Below, piece by piece: positions 6,505-15,996 of a stretch of DNA of 64,000 nt. The stretch's first letter is position 1. The number at the start of each line of letters is the position of its first letter. The notes beneath the pieces are model-generated. The model was not told where the DNA came from and made no database searches. It saw only the letters and a program-made list of their open reading frames with translations. The translations under genes were made by a program, and so were the position numbers. The stretch lies in contig NZ_MUJY01000032.1 of the NCBI RefSeq assembly GCF_002286785.1, positions 1 through 64,000 on the forward strand, given 5' to 3'. The stretch is from Pseudomonas sp. PIC25. Its GTDB lineage: Bacteria > Pseudomonadota > Gammaproteobacteria > Pseudomonadales > Pseudomonadaceae.

Positions 6505-8331
6505 CTACTCCGGAAGCCGCTCTGACTGATTCAGGCCGAATTCTGCACGGTGCGCCTTAACGCATGGGGCAACTATGTGGCCCAAACGCCGCTCAAAATC
6601 AGCATATGTGACTTGAGAGAGGTCTACAGGGAAGTCGACGCTGTGTAGGATTCGGTGCTTGTTCTGCATGTAAAAACCTGTCCCGTAGGTGGCCGACTCA
6701 TTTCTGTCTGGGTCGGAATGCCCGGTCAAGGCTGTGAGCACGTTGAGTGCCTCCGCGCTGGTGTTGCGCACTAAGTCAACGAAAGTATGCCGAAACGTGT
6801 GGAACTTCTTTTTATCCGTCTTGCCGTTCTCCAGGCGCTTGCGGATACCCACACTATAGAAATACCCGCCAGACGGCGTGCTATCGCTAGGCATCCGGGT
6901 AAAGAAAGTTGTTGCTTTGCTGCCCCAGCCTTTCCCAGCGTGGTAAACGAGCCCGTCAGAGAACAACTTTTCCCTGTCTTCTCGCCGAGCCTGCTCTACA
7001 AAATCTAGAAAGCCCATGCGGATAAGCTCGTCATGAATTGGCAGGTGACGCCTACTGGACTTGTTCTTGAGCGCCTTCGGTAGTGGCTTATCCTTCGGGT
7101 CATCGGCAATGTCGATGATCCAGATACCCGTTCGGCGATCTTGACGAACGTCTTCTGTATCTAACTGGCAAATCTCATTCAGGCGTCCACCCGTATAGAG
7201 CCCGAGCAGGGGTAGCCAAAACTGATAGGGGTAAACGTACTTGAACGAGCCGCTATCAATGCCGGTATAGAGATAACCATTGAAAATTGCGGATAGGTCT
7301 TCGGGTGTAAAAGCCTTCTCTTCGGATGAGGGGGCTTCGTACTCAATATGCGGCTTGTCCGTCTTCGCCGGGTCTACTGTGGTAAATCCACGCTTGTAGG
7401 CAAACTTATGTAGTACGTCCAGCCGCAGAATGAGCTTCTGAAGGGTTGCAGCCCCCAAGCGCTCGTCGCCTGGCCCAGCCAGGATAGTCTCAGGCGGTGA
7501 GTCAGGCGCTGGTAGCTTCACCCCGCGCGATAGCTTCACCTCCTTTGCAAGCATGTATAGCTGATTGAAATCCTCAAGCGACAGTGCACTGACTGGCCTG
7601 TTCTCGCTGAGAATGTTCAATCGACAAGCGTGCCCCCGCTCATCCACATAGGCACTTTTGGAGATGGGCTTGCCCCGTTTGTCCTCAGACTCCCGGTGAA
7701 GATTCCACAGCTCATACAGCGTAGGGCTGGCTGTTTCTGCTGGGCGCGCCGTGTTGACCGGTTGTGGTGTGTTTGCTCGCCCTTGTTCAAGCGCCAGCGC
7801 CTTGAGCCGCTCCGGAAGCAGTTTCGCAAAGAGCCGATAGGGCAGGCTTCGACCGAAGTCGAAGAGCTGTTCCGCAAGCTCCTGCTGATGGTTAGGGATC
7901 GTCCGCTTGCTGCTTCCGGTGAGCACTTTTGCAATCAATGCCCGTCGCTGCTGCTCGTCGTCTTCGCGGCGTTCTGCATCGGTAATAGGTGAGTCCGACT
8001 GCTCGGGCTGCTCCGTTGAGGGACTGCTCCACGATCCCCACGGCTCCGAGCTGCCAGCTCCCTCAATCTCAGCCGCCCAGGCTTCGATATCTTCGTCTGT
8101 GATTTGGTAATCGTCGCGCTCAACCATAGTAAGCACCTTGTCAAAGGCAGCCTCATAGCGGGCGGCGAACTGTCGAGCACGGCGAAGCGCCAGCCGCTGG
8201 CTGTCTGTTTTGAGGGAGCGCCGAATTTCTCGCTGGAAGCCCAATGCGCTGCGCAAAGGCAGCGGAACGACGATACGGAAGTAGAAGGTTCCGTGACGGT
8301 TCCGGGTGATATAAGCGGGCTGTGCTGGCAT
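6505..8331 (-). CDS. Tyrosine site-specific integrase
   Basis: A 608-residue phage-type integrase. The N-terminus [16 protein letters not shown] is the DUF6538-type arm-binding domain. The C-terminal catalytic core shows YTGGRLNEI (Arg I), HTFRHTF (His-x-x-Arg), TGHSD and the nucleophile Tyr in [10 protein letters not shown] set the start at ATG 8331, with GAGGTG upstream, rather than at 8370, because the conserved domain begins there. It lies 110 bp from the intact tRNA-Arg and is transcribed away from it, the usual arrangement for an enzyme recombining at the tRNA 3' end. Confidence 0.93.
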   Translation of the reverse strand: MPAQPAYITRNRHGTFYFRIVVPLPLRSALGFQREIRRSLKTDSQRLALRRARQFAARYEAAFDKVLTMVERDDYQITDEDIEAWAAEIEGAGSSEPWGSWSSPSTEQPEQSDSPITDAERREDDEQQRRALIAKVLTGSSKRTIPNHQQELAEQLFDFGRSLPYRLFAKLLPERLKALALEQGRANTPQPVNTARPAETASPTLYELWNLHRESEDKRGKPISKSAYVDERGHACRLNILSENRPVSALSLEDFNQLYMLAKEVKLSRGVKLPAPDSPPETILAGPGDERLGAATLQKLILRLDVLHKFAYKRGFTTVDPAKTDKPHIEYEAPSSEEKAFTPEDLSAIFNGYLYTGIDSGSFKYVYPYQFWLPLLGLYTGGRLNEICQLDTEDVRQDRRTGIWIIDIADDPKDKPLPKALKNKSSRRHLPIHDELIRMGFLDFVEQARREDREKLFSDGLVYHAGKGWGSKATTFFTRMPSDSTPSGGYFYSVGIRKRLENGKTDKKKFHTFRHTFVDLVRNTSAEALNVLTALTGHSDPDRNESATYGTGFYMQNKHRILHSVDFPVDLSQVTYADFERRLGHIVAPCVKAHRAEFGLNQSERLPE

Positions 8332-8438
8332 GGGTTCGCACCTCTGCGATGCCCCACCTACGAGCACCACTCAGTGTCACACCAGCGATTCCGGAGCAGT
8401 GATCGTCAGTATTTTCATGCCTGACAAGCACTTAGGGA

Positions 8439-8468
8439 AGATGGCGCACCCGGCGGGATTCGAACCCA
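8439..8468 (-). repeat. attR: tRNA-Arg 3' end
   Basis: The right copy of the 30-bp att repeat, overlapping the T-arm and acceptor end of the intact tRNA gene. It differs from the left copy at one base. Integration here leaves the tRNA functional. Confidence 0.85.
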
Positions 8469-8518
8469 CGACCCCTGCCTTCGGAGGGCAGTACTCTATC
8501 CAGCTGAGCTACGGATGC
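8442..8518 (-). tRNA. tRNA-Arg (anticodon CCG), CCA encoded
   Basis: The minus strand folds as a complete cloverleaf. The acceptor GCATCCG pairs with CGGGTGC, the D-arm has AGCTGGATAG, the anticodon stem CTGCC/GGCAG has loop CTCCGAA (anticodon CCG), the T-loop is TTCGAAT, the discriminator is G, and CCA is encoded. It reads CGG arginine codons and serves as the attachment site of the adjacent element. Confidence 0.97.
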
Positions 8519-8530
8519 AGCGCGGGCGCC

Positions 8531-8560
8531 ATGATACGCATCTCGGGCGCTCTCGTCCAA
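8531..8560 (-). promoter_or_regulatory. Promoter of tRNA-Arg
   Basis: On the minus strand, TTGGAC (-35, 8555-8560) and TATCAT (-10, 8531-8536) are 18 nt apart and end 12 bp before the mature tRNA. No other minus-strand start fits this spacing. Confidence 0.55.
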
Positions 8561-8889
8561 TGTGTACTGTTTTGTTCGCGATCTTGAACAATCTGATGGC
8601 TCTAGTAGCGAAACTGCTCAGCAAAGTATCAGATCGTTGAATATTTCGTTGTTTTTTCCGAACATCCTATTGCCCTTTGTCGCGCTCGACCCTAGGATTC
8701 GTTTGAGATTTCAAACGCCTTCCCTGGCAGTGGGGTGGAACGGGTGAGTGTGATCGGGCTCCTTGCTTCCAGTGCTGCCGCAAGTCTTTATCGGCGCGGT
8801 GTTCCGCGCGTGAATCGCTTGGTCGGGCTCCGGCACGGCCATAACAAGTACTGCCCGGCGCACCGCGTCGGTGTGAAGGAGATCGCCCC
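8561..8889 (+). promoter_or_regulatory. gabD upstream region with a 7-bp dyad
   Basis: About 330 bp without a gene. The one clear structure is CGTTTGA-GATT-TCAAACG at 8700-8717, a perfect 7-bp inverted repeat that could bind the regulator of gabDT. Between it and gabD I see no strong promoter. The ribosome site GGAG lies just before the ATG at 8890. Confidence 0.35.
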
Positions 8890-10341
8890 ATGCAACTGAA
8901 AGATGTCTCCCTGTTCCGCCAGCAAGCCTATATCGACGGAACTTGGCAGGACGCCGACAACGGTCAGACGATCAAGGTCAACAACCCTGCGACCAATGAG
9001 ATCATCGGTACCGTGCCCAAGATGGGGCGTGCGGAAACCCGCCGCGCCATCGAGGCCGCCGAGCGGGCGTTGCCGGCCTGGCGTGCGCTGACCGCCAAGG
9101 AGAGGGCGAATAAGCTGCGTCGCTGGTTCGAGCTGATGATGGAGAACCAGGACGACCTGGGCCGGTTGATGACCCTCGAGCAAGGCAAGCCGTTGGCCGA
9201 AGCCAAGGGTGAGATCGCCTATGCCGCTTCCTTCATCGAATGGTTTGCCGAAGAAGCCAAGCGCGTTTACGGCGATACCATTCCTGGCCACCAGCCGGAT
9301 AAGCGCATCATTGTGATCAAGCAGCCGATCGGCGTGACCGCAGCCATCACCCCCTGGAACTTCCCGGCGGCGATGATCACCCGCAAGGCGGGCCCGGCCC
9401 TGGCCGCCGGTTGCACCATGGTGATCAAGCCGGCCAGCCAGACGCCGTTCTCCGCGCTGGCGATGATGGAGTTGGCAGAGCGGGCCGGTATTCCGAAAGG
9501 TGTGCTGAGCGTTGTTACCGGCAGTGCCGGTGAAGTGGGCGGTGAGCTGACCAGCAACCCGATCGTGCGCAAGCTGTCTTTCACCGGCTCCACCGAGATC
9601 GGCCGCCAGCTGATGGCTGAGTGCGCTCATGACATCAAAAAGGTGTCCCTGGAGCTGGGTGGCAACGCACCCTTCATCGTCTTCGACGACGCCGACCTGG
9701 ACGCCGCCGTGGAAGGCGCGCTGATCTCCAAGTACCGCAACAACGGCCAAACCTGCGTTTGCGCCAACCGCCTGTATGTGCAGGATGGCGTCTACGATGT
9801 TTTCGTCGAGAAGCTCAAGGCGGCGGTGGCCAAGCTGAAGATCGGCAATGGCCTGGAAGAGGGCGTTACCACCGGTCCGCTGATCGATGACAAGGCCGTG
9901 GCCAAGGTGAAGGAGCACATCGACGATGCGCTGAACAAGGGCGCTAAGCTGGTCGCGGGCGGCAAGCCCCATGCCTTGGGCGGCAGCTTCTTCGAGCCGA
10001 CCATCCTGGTCGATGTTCCGAAGACCGCTGCAGTGGCCAAGGAAGAGACCTTTGGTCCGCTGGCTCCGCTGTTCCGCTTCAAGGACGAGGCCGAAGTGGT
10101 TGCCATGGCCAACGACACCGAGTTCGGTCTCGCTTCCTATTTCTATGCCCGCGATCTGTCCCGCGTATTCCGCGTGGCTGAAGCGCTGGAGTACGGCATG
10201 GTCGGCATTAACACCGGGATCATTTCCACCGAGGTGGCGCCGTTCGGCGGCGTGAAAGCGTCCGGCCTGGGCCGCGAGGGTTCCAAGTACGGCATCGAAG
10301 ACTACCTGGAGATCAAGTACCTCTGCCTGGGTGGCATCTGA
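8890..10341 (+). CDS. gabD: Succinate-semialdehyde dehydrogenase, NADP-dependent
   Basis: A 483-residue aldehyde dehydrogenase that oxidises succinate semialdehyde to succinate, the last step of GABA catabolism. The oxyanion-hole Asn is in TPWNFP, the coenzyme loop in FTGSTEIGR, the general-base Glu in LELGGNAPF, and the catalytic Cys in NNGQTCVCANR. The second Cys two residues on is characteristic of GabD. Length is that of the family. It is followed by gabT after 250 bp. The match to P. aeruginosa PA0265 in sequence style and position is strong. Confidence 0.97.
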   Translation: MQLKDVSLFRQQAYIDGTWQDADNGQTIKVNNPATNEIIGTVPKMGRAETRRAIEAAERALPAWRALTAKERANKLRRWFELMMENQDDLGRLMTLEQGKPLAEAKGEIAYAASFIEWFAEEAKRVYGDTIPGHQPDKRIIVIKQPIGVTAAITPWNFPAAMITRKAGPALAAGCTMVIKPASQTPFSALAMMELAERAGIPKGVLSVVTGSAGEVGGELTSNPIVRKLSFTGSTEIGRQLMAECAHDIKKVSLELGGNAPFIVFDDADLDAAVEGALISKYRNNGQTCVCANRLYVQDGVYDVFVEKLKAAVAKLKIGNGLEEGVTTGPLIDDKAVAKVKEHIDDALNKGAKLVAGGKPHALGGSFFEPTILVDVPKTAAVAKEETFGPLAPLFRFKDEAEVVAMANDTEFGLASYFYARDLSRVFRVAEALEYGMVGINTGIISTEVAPFGGVKASGLGREGSKYGIEDYLEIKYLCLGGI

Positions 10342-10371
10342 GGACCCATGGCTCTTCTCCGCGAGGAGGAG

Positions 10372-10409
10372 GGCCGGGAAGAGGCCGCCGGTCATCCCTC
10401 CGGCCTTTT
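10372..10409 (+). terminator. Weak hairpin with T tract after gabD
   Basis: GGCCGG (10372-10377) pairs with CCGGCC (10400-10405) directly before TTTT. The stem is short with a 22-nt loop, so it may attenuate rather than stop transcription into gabT. Confidence 0.35.
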
Positions 10410-10591
10410 CCGCCCCGCCGAGGACCGGCTGGGGTGTGAACGAGGGTTCCGGCCTACCCGGCCGAAGCCCTGTTGCTACTCCGAGCGCACGTGGGGCGCG
10501 GCAGTCGATCATCGTATGCTGCCGCGACCGGTGACGGGCGCATTTTTCATCCTTGAATCCGGCCGCACGATGAACGGCCAATGAGGAGCCC

Positions 10592-11872
<1,281 letters not shown>

Positions 11873-11881
11873 CCTCACTGC

Positions 11882-11916
11882 GATCGCTCCCCTGGATAAC
11901 CTCCATGGGAGCGATC
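11882..11916 (+). terminator. Hairpin after gabT
   Basis: A 10-bp perfect stem (GATCGCTCCC / GGGAGCGATC) with a 15-nt loop, 9 bp after the gabT stop. No T run follows, so it may be a weak terminator or an mRNA 3'-end protector. Confidence 0.5.
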
Positions 11917-12116
11917 CCGTGCTTCCTTCAATTCCCTTCCGACAACCTTCTCCCAGGGCGGCCAGCCGCTGCTGCGAAGCGACCTCGGTTTGTTGATCCG
12001 CGGCAAATCGGCCCGTGAAAGCTGTCCGGAAAGACAGACTTTGGTATCGGTCGCTCTATCATTCGGGCCATCACCCAGTAGACTTTCATCGTTCTGTCAC
12101 CCTCGAGTGCGCCTCC

Positions 12117-13304
12117 ATGTCCGTTCCCGCTCCCTATGTCCTGATCGTCGAAGCCGAGGCGGTTACCGCCGACCTGCTTCAGCGCTTGGTTCGGGAGGTA
12201 CGGACGGATGCCGAAGTCGTTGCGATGACCGACGGGAAAGCCGCACTGGTTGCCTGCGAGCAGCGCCTGCCCGACCTGGTGATTGCCGATGGCGAGTTAC
12301 CCGGCCTGCCGGGCCTGGAGTTGTTGCGCGCATTGCGTGGCCAGCCACGGGCGGTGGGATTGCCGTTCGTGCTGATGAGCGCACGTCTCGATGCGGCCAG
12401 CGTACGGGCCGCCCTGCCGTTGGCGCCATCCGCCTATCTGGCGCGTCCGCTGGACCCGGCCAAGCTGCGCCAGCGTCTTCACGGCCTGTTGGGGATTGCG
12501 ACCGATACCGTGGAGAAACGAAGCCTCGACGACTACCTAGACAGCGTGCGTCTGCAAGGGCAGGGCGCACCCTTGCTCGGCGAGGTCCGTGTCGCCGTCG
12601 GGCAATACCTGCAAGCGAGTGAGAAGAGCCTCAGCGAACTGAACGATGCGTTCGCGCGTGATCCGCAGATCACGGCACGCCTGATCGCCGTCGCCAACAG
12701 CGCCGGCCAGCACCGGGGTGCGCCTTGTCAAACGCTGATGCAGGCGCTGCCGCACCTCGGGGTCATGCGCGCCCTGAATCTGGTGCTGAACCTCAGCCTG
12801 CAACGCAGCGCCAGTCTGCGCGATGAGCGTCTGGCGGAGCGGGCGGGCAAGGCTTGGGCCAGGGCGCAGCAGAGCGCCGAACTGGCCCACTGGCTGGCGG
12901 GCGAGCTGGCTCTGGATGCGGAGGTCTGCTACACCGCCGGCCTGCTGCACAACTTGGGCGATCTCGCCCTGCTGCGCAGTCTGCAGGACTGGCGCAACAG
13001 CGGAGGCGGGCTCCGCGACGCCGAGATCGACCGGGCCATGGCGCAGCACGCGTCCGGTTTCGGTTCCGCGCTACGCGTCCAGTGGCGCCTGCCGATCGGT
13101 CTGCGCGAGCTGGTCTCGGCGTTCTACGGGCTCGGCCAGAAGGCGTTTTCCCGTGAGGCCCTGGTGCTCAACCTGACCGGCCAATTGATGAATCTGCCGC
13201 CGGACAAAGCGCCCCTGGCCCTGCTCGAAGCCCGCGCGGCGCGCCTGTTGCGCCTCAAGGCGGATTTGCTGGAGAGGTTGCCGGCCGATCTGTTCGCTTC
13301 CTAA
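12117..13304 (+). CDS. Response-regulator receiver fused to an HDOD domain
   Basis: A 395-residue protein. Residues about 5-120 form a CheY-like receiver (VLIVEAEA, phospho-Asp region LVIADGELPG, LMSARLD, LARPLDP). Residues about 160-360 form an HDOD domain (DPQITARLIAVANSAG, LLHNLGDLALL). HDOD proteins act in signalling, often with c-di-GMP. I place the start at ATG 12117 because the receiver begins immediately after. The ribosome site is weak. It sits after gabT as PA0267-type genes do in P. aeruginosa, though I am not sure of that match. It overlaps the convergent membrane gene by 4 bp. Confidence 0.88.
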   Translation: MSVPAPYVLIVEAEAVTADLLQRLVREVRTDAEVVAMTDGKAALVACEQRLPDLVIADGELPGLPGLELLRALRGQPRAVGLPFVLMSARLDAASVRAALPLAPSAYLARPLDPAKLRQRLHGLLGIATDTVEKRSLDDYLDSVRLQGQGAPLLGEVRVAVGQYLQASEKSLSELNDAFARDPQITARLIAVANSAGQHRGAPCQTLMQALPHLGVMRALNLVLNLSLQRSASLRDERLAERAGKAWARAQQSAELAHWLAGELALDAEVCYTAGLLHNLGDLALLRSLQDWRNSGGGLRDAEIDRAMAQHASGFGSALRVQWRLPIGLRELVSAFYGLGQKAFSREALVLNLTGQLMNLPPDKAPLALLEARAARLLRLKADLLERLPADLFAS

Positions 13305-13717
13305 GCCGTTCTGAAGGTGCGGGCGAAGATCAAGGTACCGACACCCCAGGTTGCGTTGATCACGAAACCGAGCAGGAAGCGCGGTGGCAGCGCGGCGAGT
13401 TCCAGCCCTTGCCCCTTTAACGGACGGACCACCAGCAAGGCCACGGCGGTCAGGGCGAGGCCGCCGAACAGCAGCGCCTTGAGCCAGGGTTGCGGTTTAC
13501 CCGCCTCCCAGCGCAGCAGCCAGAGCATCACCACGCCCCAGACGCCGCCCCAGAACGCGGCGGACAGCCAGGCCGGCACGGCCAGCGGCACCGTGGGCTG
13601 GGCATTGAATGGTGCGAAGGGAATCACCCCATAGGCATGCAGCAGCCCGACCACGGGTTGGTGGAAGCAGAGCACGGCGAGGAAGCCGGCGGCGAAGAAC
13701 AGGGCGAAGCGTGGCAT
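13301..13717 (-). CDS. Small conserved inner-membrane protein (138 aa)
   Basis: A 138-residue protein with four predicted TM helices (about residues 3-22, 48-68, 82-101, 113-134) and a Pro-rich loop after the first. I recognise no functional motif. A GGAGAATC-type ribosome site precedes the ATG. It is convergent with the HDOD gene and diverges from the arsenic operon. Confidence 0.75.
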   Translation of the reverse strand: MPRFALFFAAGFLAVLCFHQPVVGLLHAYGVIPFAPFNAQPTVPLAVPAWLSAAFWGGVWGVVMLWLLRWEAGKPQPWLKALLFGGLALTAVALLVVRPLKGQGLELAALPPRFLLGFVINATWGVGTLIFARTFRTA

Positions 13718-13922
13718 CGGGATTCTCCTCGATTGGGCACCCGTGCAGTCTGGTCGCTTTCACCGGATTTCGCCTGCCATGCCCTGGACGGTTTGTCATA
13801 TCCGCTAATTCTTGCGCCGCCCAATGCCCGGCATGAACGCTATGCTGAACCCCGTTCGTTCCATGCTGTAACAAGCCCAAGGGGCCGGACTCCATAGTTC
13901 ATCCCCTAACAGGAGACGGCCC

Positions 13923-14885
13923 GTGCACGCCATGCTGCCCCTGCTCGACCGCCTGGCCTTTCCCGCGATCCGCCGTGGCGCGCTGGAGGCCCTGCAGGTC
14001 AACCTCACCTACCGCTGCAACCAGCGCTGTCTGCATTGCCATGTGAATGCCGGGCCGACGCGTACGGAGAGCATGAGTGACGAAACCCTGGACATCCTGC
14101 ACCGCGTGATCGATGCACACCCGGTACACACCCTCGACCTCACCGGCGGCGCACCGGAGCTGCATCCGCGCTTCCGCGACATCGTCCGCCACGCCCGTCG
14201 CGAAGGCTTGCGGGTGATCGACCGCTGCAATCTGACCATCCTCGGCGAGCCCGATCAGGAAGACCTGGCGGCCTTCCTGGCCGGGCAGGGCGTTGAGATC
14301 ACCGCGTCGCTGCCCTGCTATTCGAGGGAAAACGTCGACCGCCAGCGCGGCGAAGGCGTGTTCGCGGCGAGCATCGCCGGACTGCGGCAACTCAATGCCC
14401 TGGGCTATGGCGAGGCGGGCAGCGGCCTGGTTCTCAATCTGGTCTACAACCCTCAGGGGCCGAGCCTGCCGCCGCCCCAGGAGAAGCTGGAAGCCGACTA
14501 CAAGCGCCACCTGATCGAGGACTTCGGCATCCGCTTCGACCACCTGTTGTGCATCACCAATCAGCCCATCGCCCGCTTCGGCAGCACCCTGGTGAGCAAG
14601 GGGCAGTTCAACGCCTACATGCAACTCCTGCGCGATAGCTACCGTGCGGAGAACCTCGACGCGGTGATGTGCCGCTCGCTGATCAGCGTGGACTGGCAGG
14701 GCTACCTCTACGACTGCGACTTCAATCAGATGCTCGACCTGCCGTTGCAGCTGATCGGCCGCGACCGCGCCCATTTGCGCGATCTGCTGGGCTCGATGCT
14801 GGCGGGCAACCCCATCGTCACCCGCGACCACTGCTTCGCCTGCACCGCCGGGCAGGGCTCCAGTTGCGGCGGCGCGCTGGGATAG
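13923..14885 (+). CDS. arsS: Arsenosugar-type radical SAM enzyme ArsS
   Basis: A 320-residue radical SAM protein. The [4Fe-4S] motif CNQRCLHC is at about residues 36-43, LTGGAPELHP follows, and the DUF3641 C-terminus has the Cys pattern CFACTAGQGSSCGG. ArsS enzymes transfer a 5'-deoxyadenosyl group to methylated arsenic, giving the precursor of arsenosugars. The GTG start has AGGAGA upstream. The arsM methyltransferase follows after 22 bp, the order expected for the pathway. The final Cys-rich segment can include selenocysteine in some homologues; here it is Cys. Confidence 0.9.
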   Translation: MHAMLPLLDRLAFPAIRRGALEALQVNLTYRCNQRCLHCHVNAGPTRTESMSDETLDILHRVIDAHPVHTLDLTGGAPELHPRFRDIVRHARREGLRVIDRCNLTILGEPDQEDLAAFLAGQGVEITASLPCYSRENVDRQRGEGVFAASIAGLRQLNALGYGEAGSGLVLNLVYNPQGPSLPPPQEKLEADYKRHLIEDFGIRFDHLLCITNQPIARFGSTLVSKGQFNAYMQLLRDSYRAENLDAVMCRSLISVDWQGYLYDCDFNQMLDLPLQLIGRDRAHLRDLLGSMLAGNPIVTRDHCFACTAGQGSSCGGALG

Positions 14886-14907
14886 TCATCGAACGGGAAA
14901 CAAGACC

Positions 14908-15945
14908 ATGCGCGAAGACGTAAAGACCTACTACGGCCAGACCCTGCAATCCAGCGCCGACCTGAAGACCAGCGCCTGCTGTACTGCCACGCCGCCGCCG
15001 GTGCATCTGCGGACGGTCCTGGCCAGGCTGCACCCCGAGGTGTTGGAGCGCTATTACGGCTGCGGCCTGATCGCACCCCAGGCGCTGGAAGGCTGCCAAG
15101 TACTGGACCTCGGTTGCGGTGCCGGGCGCGATGCCTACTGCCTGTCCGCCCTGGTCGGCGAGCGCGGCGGCGTGACCGGCGTCGACATGACGCCCGAACA
15201 ACTGGCCGTGGCCCGTCGGCACCAAGCATTCCATTCACAGGCGTTCGGCCACGGGCAATCCAATCTGCGTTTCATCGAAGGCGATATCGAACGCCTGGAC
15301 GAACTGGGCCTGCCGGCCGACAGCTTCGACGTACTGGTCTCCAACTGCGTGATCAACCTGGTGCCGGACAAGGCGCGGGTGCTGGCCGAGGCGTGGCGTG
15401 TGCTCAAGCCCGGCGGCGAACTGTACTTCTCCGACGTGTACGCCGACAGACGGATACCCGCCGCGCTGGCGGACGATCCCGAGCTGTACGGCGAATGCCT
15501 CGCCGGGGCGCTCTACTGGAACGACTTCCTGTGCCTGGCCAAGGCGGCCGGTTTCGCCGATCCGCGTCTGGTGGAAGACCGCCCCATCGCGCTGGACGGC
15601 TCGATTGCCGTGCGCATCGGCCCTGTCCGTTTCTTTTCCGCCACCTACCGGCTGTTCAAGCTGGAGGGGCTGGAAAGCGCCTGCGAGGACTACGGTCAGG
15701 CGGTGATCTACAAGGGCACCCTGGCCGAGCAGCCGGAGGTTTTCGTTCTCGACAAGCACCACCGCATCGAGCGCGGCCGGGTGTTTCCGGTCTGCGGGAA
15801 CACCTGGCGCATGCTCCGGGACAGCCGTTTCGCCGCCCATTTCGACTTCATCGGCGACTTCTCTACTCATTTCGGCCTGTTCGAAGGCTGCGGCAGTACC
15901 CTGCCGTTCGACATGACGGCCGGCACCGCCGGAGGCTGCTGCTAG
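14908..15945 (+). CDS. arsM: Arsenite S-adenosylmethionine methyltransferase
   Basis: A 345-residue methyltransferase. The SAM-binding motif is VLDLGCGAGRDAYCLS (about 65-80), followed by GVDMTPEQL. Four arsenic-binding Cys are in place: the Cys pair at 24-25, Cys52, Cys147 in SNCVINL and Cys197 in GECLAGALYW. The 50-residue spacing of the last two is the same as in characterised ArsM. It ends in a GGCC tail that could also bind arsenic. It methylates As(III) and supplies substrate for ArsS. It lies between arsS and the FAD reductase fusion, in one operon. Confidence 0.92.
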   Translation: MREDVKTYYGQTLQSSADLKTSACCTATPPPVHLRTVLARLHPEVLERYYGCGLIAPQALEGCQVLDLGCGAGRDAYCLSALVGERGGVTGVDMTPEQLAVARRHQAFHSQAFGHGQSNLRFIEGDIERLDELGLPADSFDVLVSNCVINLVPDKARVLAEAWRVLKPGGELYFSDVYADRRIPAALADDPELYGECLAGALYWNDFLCLAKAAGFADPRLVEDRPIALDGSIAVRIGPVRFFSATYRLFKLEGLESACEDYGQAVIYKGTLAEQPEVFVLDKHHRIERGRVFPVCGNTWRMLRDSRFAAHFDFIGDFSTHFGLFEGCGSTLPFDMTAGTAGGCC

Positions 15946-15996
15946 CCGGGAAAACCTTTAGATCGCCGGCCAACGAACTTCGTACCCAGGAGCGTC

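Larger units (their letters stand above)
371..8468. mobile_element. Integrative element inserted in the 3' end of tRNA-Arg(CCG)
   Basis: The element is bounded by a 30-bp direct repeat (371-400 and 8439-8468, one mismatch) that is the 3' end of the tRNA gene. The right copy belongs to the intact tRNA and the left copy is the displaced end. The tyrosine integrase lies next to the tRNA and is transcribed away from it. The minus-strand core runs integrase, serine recombinase, two unrecognised genes, HUH replication initiator, small secreted protein. The left third is AT-richer cargo. I see no capsid, tail, terminase, Zot or coat genes and no type IV secretion genes. This suggests a satellite or mobilisable element that may replicate by rolling circle after excision. 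Confidence 0.85.

Noticed and set aside
371-8468. Filamentous (Pf-like) prophage
   Set aside because: No coat, Zot/assembly or secretin genes; the small secreted protein lacks the second TM segment of a coat protein.
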